Positions 46,327 through 55,321 of a stretch of 64,000 bases of DNA are shown here, piece after piece. The first letter of the stretch is position 1; each line of letters opens with the position of its first letter. The notes under the pieces are model-generated. The model was given only the letters and a program-made list of their open reading frames with translations, made no database searches and was not told the origin of the DNA. The stretch comes from Rhodospirillum sp. (GTDB lineage: Bacteria; Pseudomonadota; Alphaproteobacteria; Rhodospirillales; Rhodospirillaceae), in contig JAIOYK010000009.1 of assembly GCA_021741145.1 (NCBI GenBank), positions 1-64,000 on the forward strand. Reading direction: 5' to 3'. The position numbers and the translations under genes were made by a program.

Positions 46327-46637
46327 GAGACCTCCATTGCCATCGGAGACGCCTTCAAGGCGTCACGAAAACGACTATTCGCCTTGGTGTGGCCCAAAGC
46401 GAATTTTCCTATCTATTTCCGCGCCTAACGGATGGGGGGATGTAGGTTTTCGGCCAACGAGCTTTTGTTCTAGGAAAACCCACGGGAGACGACGTTATTT
46501 GTGATCTCGTCCATCGTTCATTTAAGCCCAAACCGCAACCAAATGGTAACCTAAAGTGAGGGTGGAGGTAAATAAAATTATCGATAACTCGAGATTTATC
46601 ATTAAATCGGAAGTTCATTATGTACTGATGATGTATC

Positions 46638-46880
46638 TTATTGGAAAGCTTTGAAAGCCGTGATCGTAAATGTGTCCTTGATTCCGGGAATAGTTTGGAC
46701 ACTTTGAGTAACGAAATGGCCAATGTCAGTGCCATTCTTTAAGTAAAACTTCGCCATGAGATCGTATTGACCGGAGATGCTGTCAACTTCCGAGACTTCC
46801 TCGATCCGTTCGATCAGGTCGTCGGCGACTTCATAGGCCCGACCCAGCTCGCATTTGATCATCACGAATATTTTCTGCAT
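46638..46880 (-). CDS. Stand-alone Lrp/AsnC effector (RAM) domain protein
   Basis: An 80-residue protein equal to the ligand-binding RAM domain of Lrp/AsnC regulators without the HTH: MQKIFVMIKCELGRAYEVAD, EVSEVDSISGQYDLMAKFYL and IPGIKDTFTITAFKAF. Such single-domain forms bind amino acids and form oligomers. The ATG at 46880 has GGGAGA just upstream. It is on the same strand as the liv operon and hydrolase, 123 bases after the latter. Confidence 0.88.
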   Translation of the reverse strand: MQKIFVMIKCELGRAYEVADDLIERIEEVSEVDSISGQYDLMAKFYLKNGTDIGHFVTQSVQTIPGIKDTFTITAFKAFQ

Positions 46881-47003
46881 GGGATTCTCCCGCTGGGTCT
46901 GGAATGGGACGTGGAGGTTTATCGGCGGAGTGTTCGTCTCGGAAGGCGGACAATAAAGCAATTCACCGGTTTGGGGGAGGGTGCTTTCACACTCTGGATC
47001 CAC

Positions 47004-47909
47004 TCAGATGAGCCGGGCGGCGAGCCAGGCCAGCAGGGGACCCTCGGGGTTGGCCAGATCGTCGAGGATGGTGAAATGGTCGCGCTCGGCGCGGGGGAAT
47101 TCGCTCACATGGGCGCCCGCGGCCCGCCAGCGTTCGGCCAGGGTGTTGGATTGGATCTTGAAGGACTCGCTTTCCAGGTCGCCCACGGCTAGGGCCAGTT
47201 CGACGGTTTCATGGGGGACGCGGGGGGACCGCATGCCGGGGCTCCAGGCCCAGGCCAGATCCGAGGACAGGTGGAGCGCCCCGTTGATCGAGGTGAAGCG
47301 CAGGGGGGACAGGTCGAAGACACCACTGATCGACATCGCGGCGGCGATCGGGGGGACCGGTCCCCCGGCGTCGTCTGGCCCCATGGCGCCCGCGTGAGGT
47401 CCGTCCTTGTCCGCTTCGGCTAGCATCATGGCCGTCAGATGTCCCCCCGCGGAATGGCCTGTCAGACCCAGGCGGGCCGGATCCAAGGAAAGTGCTCCGG
47501 CCTCGTCGTGGAGGAAACGGAGGGCGGCGCGGATCTGCCCGATGATCCCGCCGATGGAAATCGAGGGACACAGGTCATAGCCGATGGCCGCGTAGGCGAT
47601 CCCCCGGGTCCGGCATCCCCGGGCGATGAAGGAGAAGACCGTCCGGTCCATGGCCTGCCAATAGCCTCCGTGAATGAAGGCCAGGATCGGATGGGGACCG
47701 GGACCCTCGGGCAGGAACAGGTCGAGGGCCTGACGCTCCGATGGGCCATAGGCGAGGTTGGGATGGTGGGCACCCCGATCCCGTTCAATCCGGGAGTCCA
47801 CCATCCAGCGTTCGACGATAGCGGCGAATTCGGGGACGGCCCGACGGGCATTGTATTCCGCTTCCAGATAGTCGGCGTCGGCTTCGGTCCAATTTGGGCG
47901 CACGGTCAC
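47004..47909 (-). CDS. Alpha/beta hydrolase, kynurenine-formamidase-like
   Basis: A 301-residue hydrolase. The oxyanion motif is AFIHGGYWQAMDRT, the nucleophile Ser is in LGLTGHSAGGHLTAMML, and acid/base residues are probably Asp near VGDLESESF and His in ERDHFTILDDL. The HGGYWQ form is typical of kynurenine formamidase and carboxylesterase relatives. The GTG start lies three bases after the livF stop, so the enzyme is translated with the transporter and may act on what it imports. Substrate is not certain. Confidence 0.82.
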   Translation of the reverse strand: MTVRPNWTEADADYLEAEYNARRAVPEFAAIVERWMVDSRIERDRGAHHPNLAYGPSERQALDLFLPEGPGPHPILAFIHGGYWQAMDRTVFSFIARGCRTRGIAYAAIGYDLCPSISIGGIIGQIRAALRFLHDEAGALSLDPARLGLTGHSAGGHLTAMMLAEADKDGPHAGAMGPDDAGGPVPPIAAAMSISGVFDLSPLRFTSINGALHLSSDLAWAWSPGMRSPRVPHETVELALAVGDLESESFKIQSNTLAERWRAAGAHVSEFPRAERDHFTILDDLANPEGPLLAWLAARLI

Positions 47910-47912
47910 GGG

Positions 47913-48617
47913 TCAAACTCCCAACCAACGGCTTTTCACCGCGGGGTCGAGGACGTCCTGCCCCGTTCCCCGCCAAGCGATGCAGCCTTTTTCCATGATG
48001 GCGTGGTGGTCGGCCAGTTCGGCCAGGACATCCACATGTTTGTCGACGACCAGGATGGACAATCCCTCGGCCTTCAGCCGGGCGAGGCAAGCCCAGATCT
48101 CTTGCCGGGCCAGGGGGGCCAAGCCCTCCGTCGCTTCGTCCAGGATGAGCAGCCGGGGATTGGTCATCAGGGCCCGGCCCAGGGCGAGCATCTGCTGTTC
48201 ACCCCCGGACAATTGGGTGCCCATATTGCTCAGGCGCTCCGCCAGGCGGGGGAACAACTCCAGGACCCGGTCCAGGGTCCAGGGAGCGGTGGTATTGCCC
48301 GGACGGGGAAGCATGGCCATGGCGATCAGGTTTTCCCGAACAGTGAGATTGGGGAAGATGCGCCGTCCCTCCGGCACCAGACCGATGCCCGCATGGGCGA
48401 CACGGGCCGGGGGCCATTGGGTCATGTCCTCCCCATCCAGGGTGATCCGGCCGTTCCGGTGTTTCATCAACCCCATGATCCGGCGAATGGTGGTGGTCTT
48501 TCCCATCCCGTTGCGGCCCATCAGGGCGAGGACCGAACCCCGGGGCAGGGACAGGTCGACACCGAACAGAACCTGGCTCGATCCATGGGCGGCGGTCAGG
48601 CCGGTGAGTTCTAACAT
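47913..48617 (-). CDS. livF: Branched-chain amino-acid ABC transporter ATPase LivF
   Basis: A 234-residue ABC ATPase. Walker A is LMGRNGMGKTTTIRRIMGL, the signature is LSGGEQQMLALGRAL, Walker B is LLILDEATEGLAP. The short LivF-type C-terminus is present. It pairs with LivG on the cytoplasmic side of the LivHM permease. Overlaps livG by seven bases. Confidence 0.93.
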   Translation of the reverse strand: MLELTGLTAAHGSSQVLFGVDLSLPRGSVLALMGRNGMGKTTTIRRIMGLMKHRNGRITLDGEDMTQWPPARVAHAGIGLVPEGRRIFPNLTVRENLIAMAMLPRPGNTTAPWTLDRVLELFPRLAERLSNMGTQLSGGEQQMLALGRALMTNPRLLILDEATEGLAPLARQEIWACLARLKAEGLSILVVDKHVDVLAELADHHAIMEKGCIAWRGTGQDVLDPAVKSRWLGV

Positions 48618-49381
48618 GGAGCGTGGTCCCCCTCTCCCAGATAGGCGCGTCGCACGTCCGGATCAGCCCGGACCCTGTCCGGCTCGCCCGAGGCGACCAC
48701 CGCGCCGGTAACCAGGACGGTCAACCGGTCGGCCAGGGTGAAGACCGCGTCCATGTCGTGCTCGACCAGAAGCATGGCGACCGACCCCTTTAACGCGAGG
48801 AGCAGATCCACCATGCGCGGGCTTTCCTCCGGCCCCATTCCCGCCATGGGTTCGTCGAGGAGCAGCAGGCGGGGGCGTCCGGCCAGGGCCATCGCCAGTT
48901 CGAGGGCGCGCTTTTCTCCGTGGGAGAGGTCGCCCGCGGGAACCTCCGTCCGGTCACCCAGGCCGACTCGGGCAAGGGCGTCCCGGGCGGGGTCCCGCAG
49001 TTCGGACTCCTGTCTCGCCGGGCGCCAGAAGCGGAAGGATGTGCCCGCCTTCGCTTGGACCGCCATGGCGACGTTGTCCAGGGCGGAAAAGTCGGGGAAT
49101 AGGGTGGTGATCTGGAAGGATCGTCCGATGCCGAGGGCGGCCCGGGCATGGACCGGCAGGGTCGTGATGTCCCGGCCGTCGAGCAGGATGTGTCCAGCGT
49201 CGGGGCGGATCTCTCCCGTGATTTGGGCCATGGTGGTGGTCTTGCCCGCCCCATTGGGGCCGATCAGGGCGTGAACCTCCCCCGCCGCCACGGTCAGGGA
49301 GAGGTTGTCGGTCGCGGTGATGCCGCCGAAGGCCTTGCACAGGCCCTTCAATTCCAGGGTTGGGGGGCTGGGATCAACCAT
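48611..49381 (-). CDS. livG: Branched-chain amino-acid ABC transporter ATPase LivG
   Basis: A 256-residue ABC ATPase with Walker A LIGPNGAGKTTTMAQITGE, signature LSHGEKRALELAMALA and Walker B LLLLDEPMAGMGPEES. The insert NVAMAVQAKAGTSFRFWRPA between Q-loop and signature is typical of LivG. Overlaps livM by eight bases and livF by seven. Confidence 0.93.
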   Translation of the reverse strand: MVDPSPPTLELKGLCKAFGGITATDNLSLTVAAGEVHALIGPNGAGKTTTMAQITGEIRPDAGHILLDGRDITTLPVHARAALGIGRSFQITTLFPDFSALDNVAMAVQAKAGTSFRFWRPARQESELRDPARDALARVGLGDRTEVPAGDLSHGEKRALELAMALAGRPRLLLLDEPMAGMGPEESPRMVDLLLALKGSVAMLLVEHDMDAVFTLADRLTVLVTGAVVASGEPDRVRADPDVRRAYLGEGDHAPC

Positions 49382-50396
49382 GGTGCACGGCTTCCCCCCG
49401 GGCCTCTCCCCCGGCCGTGTCCATCTCCTTGCCGACGATCAGGCGCCAGAGGCCTCCCCGGAAGAACAGCACCGCCAGAATCAGGGCCGGGCCGAAGGCC
49501 GCCATCCAGTGTTCGGTCCAGCCCGATAGCAGATGTTCCAGCAGGAAATAGACCACGGCGCCCAGGACGGGACCATAAAGGGTCCCCATACCCCCAAGGA
49601 TGACCATCACCAGGATTTCCCCGGACCGGGTCCAATGGACCATGGCGGGGCTGACGAATTCCGCGTGGTTCACGGTCAGGGCTCCAGCCAGTCCCGCGGC
49701 CATGCCCGCCAACGCGAAGCAGGCCAGTTTGTAACGCTGGACCGGTAGGCCCAGGGCGGCCAGACGGCGTTCATTCTGTCGCGCGGCCCGGATCACCATG
49801 CCGAAGCGGCTATCCACCAGCCGCCGGGCCAGAACCAGGAAGGCCACCAGGGCGGTGAGGGAGAGGTAAAAGGTGGCCATGTCGCTGGAGACATCCCATC
49901 CCGCCAGGGTGGCTCGATCCCACAGGGACAGGCCGTCGTCTCCACCGTAATCCTCCATCCCCACGAACAGGAAATAGAGCATTTGGGCGAAGGCCAGGGT
50001 GATCATGATGAAATGAACCCCCCCTGTGCGCAGGCAGATGGCGCCAATGGCGAGCGCGACCAATCCGGCGAGTATCGTCGCGATGGGCAGGAGGATCAGG
50101 GCCTCGTTGGTTCCCGGAATCTCGACGCCGCCCAGGACCAAGGCGTCGCCCATGAACCCATGACTCATCAGAATTCCGAAGACATAGCCACCGACCCCAA
50201 GGAAGGCGGCGTGGCCAAAGCTGACCATCCCCCCATAGCCGAGGATCAGATCCAGGCTCGCCGCGGCCAGCCCCGACACCAGGACGCGGGTCAGAAGGGA
50301 AATGTAGAAGGCCTGATCCGCGGCCTCCAGCAGGGGCGGCAGGGCCAGAAGCAGCGCGAGAAAAGCCAGGGGTGCGATGCGGGCGCGGTCAGCCAT
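49374..50396 (-). CDS. livM: Branched-chain amino-acid ABC transporter permease LivM
   Basis: A 340-residue permease with about nine helices. LDLILGYGGMVSFGHAAFLGVGGYV near residue 50 is the LivM signature, and the later loop SRFGMVIRAARQNERRLAALG is the EAA-like ATPase contact. ATG 50396 overlaps the livH end by eight bases. No Pro/Arg-rich oddity beyond the short cytoplasmic C-terminus. Confidence 0.92.
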   Translation of the reverse strand: MADRARIAPLAFLALLLALPPLLEAADQAFYISLLTRVLVSGLAAASLDLILGYGGMVSFGHAAFLGVGGYVFGILMSHGFMGDALVLGGVEIPGTNEALILLPIATILAGLVALAIGAICLRTGGVHFIMITLAFAQMLYFLFVGMEDYGGDDGLSLWDRATLAGWDVSSDMATFYLSLTALVAFLVLARRLVDSRFGMVIRAARQNERRLAALGLPVQRYKLACFALAGMAAGLAGALTVNHAEFVSPAMVHWTRSGEILVMVILGGMGTLYGPVLGAVVYFLLEHLLSGWTEHWMAAFGPALILAVLFFRGGLWRLIVGKEMDTAGGEARGEAVHHG

Positions 50397-51300
50397 GGCT
50401 CGGGAACAACCCCTTGGGCTTCCAGGCCAGGACCAGGGCCATGAGCAGGTAAATGGAGATTTGCGACAGGTTGGCACCCAGGGAATCGGCGGTCGCGTCA
50501 CGGGTCACCATCCGCAACAGGTCGGGCAGGAAGGCGCGGCCCAGGGTGTCCACCAGACCCACGGTCAGCGCGGCCACCAGAGCGCCCCGGACCGATCCGA
50601 TGCCGCCAATGACGATCACCACGAAAGCCAGGATCAGGACCTTTTCCCCCATGCCGGATTCCACGGCCAGGATCGGACCGGCCATGGCTCCAGCCAGCCC
50701 GGCCAGCAGGGCTCCCAGGCCGAAGACCAGGGTTTGCAGACCCGTGACATTGGCCCCCAGGGCCGCGGCCATTTCCCGGTCACTGGCCCCGGCGCGGATG
50801 CGCATGCCCAGGCGGGTCCTGGAGATCAACAGCCAGAGGGCGATGGCGACCAGGATCCCCACGGCGATGATGGCCAACCGGTAGGCGGGATAGGGAACGC
50901 CGGGTAGGATCTCGATCGTGCCGCTCAGCATCTCGGGCACATCCAGGAACAGGGGCTGGCGGCCGAAGAGAATACGGGCCATTTCGTTGAAGAACAGGAT
51001 CAGGCCAAAGGTGGCCAGGACCTGGTCCAGGTGGTCACGGGTATAGAGGCGGCGCATGACCAGTACTTCGATTCCCATGCCCACGACCATGGCCGCGGGC
51101 AGGGCGGCCAGCAGTCCCAAGAACAGGGATCCGGTCAGTCCCGTCACCCAGGCGGCCACATAGGCGCCCACCATGTAGAAGGATCCATGGGCCAGATTGA
51201 TCAGTCCCATGATGCCGAACACCAGGGTCAGTCCGGCCGACATCAGGAAGAGCATGACCCCCAGTTGGAGGCCGTTGAGGATCTGTTCGACGACCAGCAT
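50389..51300 (-). CDS. livH: Branched-chain amino-acid ABC transporter permease LivH
   Basis: A 303-residue permease with about eight helices. LQLGVMLFLMSAGLTLVFGIMGLINLAHGS is the typical LivH start, and TRLGMRIRAGASDREMAAALG is the ATPase contact loop. It forms the channel with LivM. The gene lies 86 bases after livJ, separated by a strong hairpin. Confidence 0.93.
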   Translation of the reverse strand: MLVVEQILNGLQLGVMLFLMSAGLTLVFGIMGLINLAHGSFYMVGAYVAAWVTGLTGSLFLGLLAALPAAMVVGMGIEVLVMRRLYTRDHLDQVLATFGLILFFNEMARILFGRQPLFLDVPEMLSGTIEILPGVPYPAYRLAIIAVGILVAIALWLLISRTRLGMRIRAGASDREMAAALGANVTGLQTLVFGLGALLAGLAGAMAGPILAVESGMGEKVLILAFVVIVIGGIGSVRGALVAALTVGLVDTLGRAFLPDLLRMVTRDATADSLGANLSQISIYLLMALVLAWKPKGLFPSHG

Positions 51301-51343
51301 GGCGTCCGGCGGATCCCTTCAGGGAGGGGAAGAGAAAAAGGAA

Positions 51344-51374
51344 CGGGCGGGGGGAGGGGGGCTCCCGCCCGCCC
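51344..51374 (-). terminator. GC-rich hairpin between livJ and livH
   Basis: GGGCGGGGGGAG and CTCCCGCCCGCCC pair almost fully. On the minus strand it follows the livJ stop. Such stems commonly protect the binding-protein mRNA or attenuate the downstream permease genes. Confidence 0.55.
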
Positions 51375-51386
51375 GGGATCGTTGAC

Positions 51387-52598
51387 TTACATCGTGCAAT
51401 CGGCGGCGTAGGCGTCCTGGTGCTCGGAGAAGATCTTGCCCGAGACCTTGTTGGTGACGATTCCCGTATCGGTCTTCACGACTTCCCGCAGCCAGAAAGA
51501 CTGGATGGGATGGTGGTTGGGTCCGAATTTGAAGTCTCCACGGACGGAGGCGAAGTCGGCCTTTTCAAGGGCGGCGCGGAAACCATCCCTATCCCCGGAC
51601 ACCTTGCCTCCGGTGGCTTTCAGGGCCGACCCGATGAGTTGGGCGGCGTCATAGCCCATGGCCGCGTATTGGGTGATGGGCCGGGCATATTTGGCGGTGA
51701 AGGCTTCGGTGAAGGCCTTGTTGGCCGCGTTGTCCAGGTCGTGGTTCCACTGACTGGAATTTCGCGCGCCGACCGCCGCGTCGCCCACGGCGCCGAGCAG
51801 GCGTTCGTCGAAGGAGAAGCCCGGACCGAGGACCTGGATGTCCTTGGTCAGACCCGCCTGATTGAACTGCTTGAGGAAGTTGATCCCCATGCCGCCGGGC
51901 AGGAAGTAGAAGACGGCGTCGGGTTTGGCGTCACGAATGGCCGCTATTTCCGCGGCGTAGTCGCTTTGGCCCAATTGGGTATAGGTTTCTCCGGCCACCA
52001 CGCCCTTGAAGAATCGCTTGAAACCGGTCAGCGAATCCTTGCCCGCCGGATAGTTGGGGGCCAGCAGGTAGACGGACTTGAATCCGGCGCCCTGGGCGTA
52101 TTGGCCCATGGCCTCGTGCTGGTTGTCATTTTGGTAGGCTACGTTGAAATAGTTGGCGTGGCAGCCCTTGCCCGCCAGCGCCGAGGGACCGGCGTTGGGG
52201 GAAATGTAGAAGACGTCGTCGCGGACCACCTTGGGCACGACGGCCATGGCGACGTTGGAGAAAATGCCGCCGGTCATGATCTCGACCTTGTCGGCTTTCA
52301 CCAGCTTTTCCGCGGCCTGGGCGCCCCGTTCCGGCTCGCGTTCGTCGTCCTCGACAAGAACGTCCACCGGCACGCCACCCAGGGTTCCCCCTCCCATGTC
52401 CACGGCGAGAAGGAATCCGTCGCGGGCGTCCTCGCCCAGGTATCCGCCATTGGTGGACAGGGTGGTCAACAGACCGATCTTGACCGGGTCCTGGGCCTGG
52501 GCCGTTCCCAGGGGCAGCGCACTCAGGCCCAGGGAGAACGCGGCGCCAAGGGTCGCGGCGACCAGGGTGGATGACGCGCGGGTGGAGGCATGTGTCAT
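51387..52598 (-). CDS. livJ: Periplasmic branched-chain amino-acid-type binding protein
   Basis: A 403-residue substrate-binding protein. The signal peptide spans about 1-34 (LGLSALPLGTAQAQ). The mature part starts DPVKIGLLTTLSTNGGYLGE, and continues YISPNAGPSALAGKGCHANYF, with the type I binding-protein fold. The gene for it leads the liv operon. The exact ligand may be any hydrophobic amino acid, amide or aromatic compound; the residues are not diagnostic. ATG 52598 is used with GGGAGAG upstream. Confidence 0.9.
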   Translation of the reverse strand: MTHASTRASSTLVAATLGAAFSLGLSALPLGTAQAQDPVKIGLLTTLSTNGGYLGEDARDGFLLAVDMGGGTLGGVPVDVLVEDDEREPERGAQAAEKLVKADKVEIMTGGIFSNVAMAVVPKVVRDDVFYISPNAGPSALAGKGCHANYFNVAYQNDNQHEAMGQYAQGAGFKSVYLLAPNYPAGKDSLTGFKRFFKGVVAGETYTQLGQSDYAAEIAAIRDAKPDAVFYFLPGGMGINFLKQFNQAGLTKDIQVLGPGFSFDERLLGAVGDAAVGARNSSQWNHDLDNAANKAFTEAFTAKYARPITQYAAMGYDAAQLIGSALKATGGKVSGDRDGFRAALEKADFASVRGDFKFGPNHHPIQSFWLREVVKTDTGIVTNKVSGKIFSEHQDAYAADCTM

Positions 52599-52683
52599 GT
52601 GAGGTGACTCTCCCGTTGGATGGGGCCTCGGATCCCGCGAAGCCAATACGGCCGCCGGGGGCCCGGGACGTGGAAAGGGATCA

Positions 52684-52725
52684 ATAAAAAAGTGGCCATC
52701 CGGTTCATCCAGAGGCCACTCTTTC
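52684..52725 (-). terminator. Intrinsic terminator downstream of the cold-shock gene
   Basis: On the minus strand AGTGGCC...GGCCACT (arms at 52714-52720 and 52691-52697) is followed by TTTTTATT, a classical Rho-independent end. Confidence 0.8.
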
Positions 52726-52830
52726 TTACCGTGAAATTCGTGTATCGGAAACCGTTAAACGGCGGCCACCCTGAACCAGAGCCCTAGGGGCCCAGCGACC
52801 CGCCCCAGCACTCCCCGTCCCGTCTTCCGC

Positions 52831-52875
52831 CGCCCCAACAAGGCGACCGAACCGCGAGAGGCGCCCTGTTGGGGC
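52831..52875 (-). terminator. Hairpin directly after the cold-shock gene
   Basis: CGCCCCAACAAGGCG (52831-52845) pairs with CGCC-CTGTTGGGGCG (52862-52876), about 15 bases after the stop. Without a T-run it may stabilise the mRNA end ahead of the terminator at 52684-52725. Confidence 0.5.
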
Positions 52876-52890
52876 GGGGCCGAACCGGAT

Positions 52891-53550
52891 TCAGATCACT
52901 TCCAGGGAACCAGCCATGGGGCCTTTCTTGCCCATGCGGATGGATATGCGGACCCGCTGGCCCTGCTCCAGGTCGGTGACGCCCGAGTCCTGGAGGGTGC
53001 GTGACCCAAAATAGACGTCCTTGCCGCCGCCATCCGGAACGATGAAACCAAAGCCCTTGTCGGGGCTGAAGAATTTCACCACGCCATCGACCGAGGACTC
53101 GGTGCCGAAGGTACCGCCGCCGCTATCATAGCCGCCGCTACTGTAACCGCCGCCTCCACCGTTATCATAGCCGCCGCCACCGCCACCGTAGCCGCCGCGG
53201 TCATAGCCACCGCCGCCGCCGCCGTAACCACCGCGATCATAGCCGCCGCCACCACCGTAACCGCCGCGATCATAGCCGCCGCCGCCACCGTAACCGCCGC
53301 GATCATAGCCGCCACCGCCAGCACTGGGCGCGCCGCCTTGCACTTCGTGGATTTCCGTGACCTGCATCCCCTTTTGTCCGGGTCCCAGATCACAGACGAT
53401 CACCGCCCCCTCGTCGAGGGCCGCATAGCCCGCGCGCTGAAGGACGGAAACATGAAGAAACGCATCGGGCTCGTTATCGCTGACGCGGACAAATCCAAAG
53501 CCCTTGGTTGCGTTGAACCACTTTACCGTGGCCGAAATACGAGACTGCAT
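52891..53550 (-). CDS. Double cold-shock-domain protein with Gly/Tyr/Arg-rich linker
   Basis: A 219-residue nucleic-acid-binding protein. CSD1 (about 3-68) has [20 protein letters not shown] with RNP1-type KGFGFV; CSD2 (about 152-219) has [20 protein letters not shown]. Between them lies a linker of about 80 residues with five [11 protein letters not shown]-like repeats, of RGG type. The protein probably binds RNA in the cytoplasm as a chaperone. ATG 53550 is the domain start. Two hairpins follow the gene. The 247-base gap upstream shows no clear promoter. Confidence 0.9.
   Translation of the reverse strand: MQSRISATVKWFNATKGFGFVRVSDNEPDAFLHVSVLQRAGYAALDEGAVIVCDLGPGQKGMQVTEIHEVQGGAPSAGGGGYDRGGYGGGGGYDRGGYGGGGGYDRGGYGGGGGGYDRGGYGGGGGGYDNGGGGGYSSGGYDSGGGTFGTESSVDGVVKFFSPDKGFGFIVPDGGGKDVYFGSRTLQDSGVTDLEQGQRVRISIRMGKKGPMAGSLEVI
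53145..53325 (-). repeat. Coding tandem repeats of the RGG-like linker
   Basis: About five units of 33-36 bp encoding [11 protein letters not shown] with one to two variable Gly. The DNA units are closely alike, so copy number may vary by slippage. Confidence 0.85.
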
Positions 53551-53797
53551 GATTCCAAACAAACCCCAAAAGATCCCACCTGCGCTATCGGTGATACCCT
53601 TTTCCTGGCCTGGGGCCAAGGGCTTAGGACGCATTGGGTGGGGTCGAGCGGATGTGCTGGCGGACCATGTTCTCAACCAGTCCGCGTAACCCCTTGGATC
53701 GGCGGTGAAAACAGGTTTTTGAAAGATTAATGCGATTCTCGGTCCGCCGCGTTCATTTCAAGGGCCGCCACGTCGAATGTGACGGTTTTTTGGCCCG

Positions 53798-55315
53798 TCA
53801 ACCCGAATCCTTGACCTTTTCCACGACAGTCCGCCAGCCGGTGATCAGGGATCGGCGGTGGCCGGGGTTCATGGTTGGCTCGAATCTCCGATCCCGGCGC
53901 CAAGTCTGGGTCGCGCTGTCCAGGTCTGAATGTTGACCGATGGTCAGGCCGGCCAGCAGGGCCACGCCCAGGGCCGCGGTCTCCGTGACCTTGGGGCGTT
54001 CCACGGGAACACCGAGGATATCGGCCAGGAATTTCAGCATCCACCCATTGGCGGCCATGCCCCCGTCGACCCGCAGGACCTGGGGGCGACCCATCCCATC
54101 GGCGACCATGGCCTCCACCAGATCCAAGGATTGGTAGCAGACGCTTTCCAGGGCCGCCCGGGCCAATTCGGCGACGCCCGTGTCCCGGCTCAGGCCGAAT
54201 ATGGCGGCCCGGGCCTTGGGGTCCCAATGGGGGGCACCCAGGCCGGTGAAGGCGGGTACGAAGTAAACTCCCCGGTTGGTCTTCAGGCCCCGAGCCAGGT
54301 ATTCGGTGGTCGCGGCGCTTTCGATCACCCCCAACTCGTCGCGCAGCCACTGCACCGTCGTTCCGGCGTTGAACAGGGTGCCTTCCAAGGCATAGGTGAC
54401 CTCGCCGTTCAGGCGATAGGCGATGGTGGCCAGCATGCGCCTCCGGGAGGCGACGGGCGAGCGGCCCGTGTTGGCCAACAGGAAGCAGCCTGTGCCAAAT
54501 CCCCCCCTGAGCATCCCGCGGCGGATGCATCCTTGGCCAATCAGGGCCGCCTGCTGGTCCCCGGCGATTCCGGCGATGGGGATGGGGCGCCCATAAATCG
54601 CCGGGTCCGTATGGCCGAAGAGGGCGGCGCTGTCCCGGACCTCGGGCATCATGGACAAGGGGACTCCGAACAGGTCGAGCAGGTCCGCGTCCCAGCGTTG
54701 ATTGTGGATATTGAACAGCATGGTGCGCGAGGCGTTCGAGGCGTCGGTGGCGTGTACCTTGCCTCCGGTCAGGCGCCAAAGGAGGAAGCTGTCGATGGTG
54801 CCAAAAGCCAGGTGGCCCTGGTCGGCGAGGGATCGGGCGCCGTCGACATTCGCGAGAATCCAGGAGACTTTGGAGGCCGAGAAATAGCTGTCCACCACCA
54901 GGCCCGTGCGCACCTGGATCAGGCTGTCGTATCCCTTTTCCACCAGGTCGCGACACTGGTCCGCCCCCCGCCGGTCCTGCCAGGAAATGGCGTTATAGAT
55001 GGGATTGCCGGTCCGCCGGTCCCAGACGACCGTCGTTTCCCGTTGGTTGGTCAGGCCAATGGCGGCGATATGGTCGGCGCCGCTGCCTTCCAGGGCCTTG
55101 CGCCAGACGGTCAGGACATCCAGCCAGATATCGTCGGGGTTCTGTTCCACCCAGCCGGGCTCGGGGTAGATTTGAGACTGTTCCAGGGACGCCCGGGCCA
55201 GCACCGCCCCCTGGTCGTCGAAGGCCACCGCCCGGGTCGTGGAGGCTCCCTGGTCGATGGCCAGGATCACGTTGTCGCGGATCCGGGGAGCCCGGATTGG
55301 GGTGGAGGAGGCCAT
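53798..55315 (-). CDS. glpK: Glycerol kinase
   Basis: A 505-residue FGGY kinase making glycerol 3-phosphate. The ATP site begins ILAIDQGASTTRAVAFDDQG; TNQRETTVVWDRRTGNPIYNAISWQDRR is the glycerol-binding region and GIAGDQQAALIGQG the second ATP motif. Length is normal. It is third in an operon after an unknown protein (gap six bases) and a cNMP-TPR protein; no glpF or glpD is here. Confidence 0.95.
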   Translation of the reverse strand: MASSTPIRAPRIRDNVILAIDQGASTTRAVAFDDQGAVLARASLEQSQIYPEPGWVEQNPDDIWLDVLTVWRKALEGSGADHIAAIGLTNQRETTVVWDRRTGNPIYNAISWQDRRGADQCRDLVEKGYDSLIQVRTGLVVDSYFSASKVSWILANVDGARSLADQGHLAFGTIDSFLLWRLTGGKVHATDASNASRTMLFNIHNQRWDADLLDLFGVPLSMMPEVRDSAALFGHTDPAIYGRPIPIAGIAGDQQAALIGQGCIRRGMLRGGFGTGCFLLANTGRSPVASRRRMLATIAYRLNGEVTYALEGTLFNAGTTVQWLRDELGVIESAATTEYLARGLKTNRGVYFVPAFTGLGAPHWDPKARAAIFGLSRDTGVAELARAALESVCYQSLDLVEAMVADGMGRPQVLRVDGGMAANGWMLKFLADILGVPVERPKVTETAALGVALLAGLTIGQHSDLDSATQTWRRDRRFEPTMNPGHRRSLITGWRTVVEKVKDSG

Positions 55316-55321
55316 GGTCGC

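Noticed and set aside
53145-53325. Regular repeat suggestive of CRISPR
   Set aside because: It is in frame within a cold-shock protein and encodes Gly-rich repeats.
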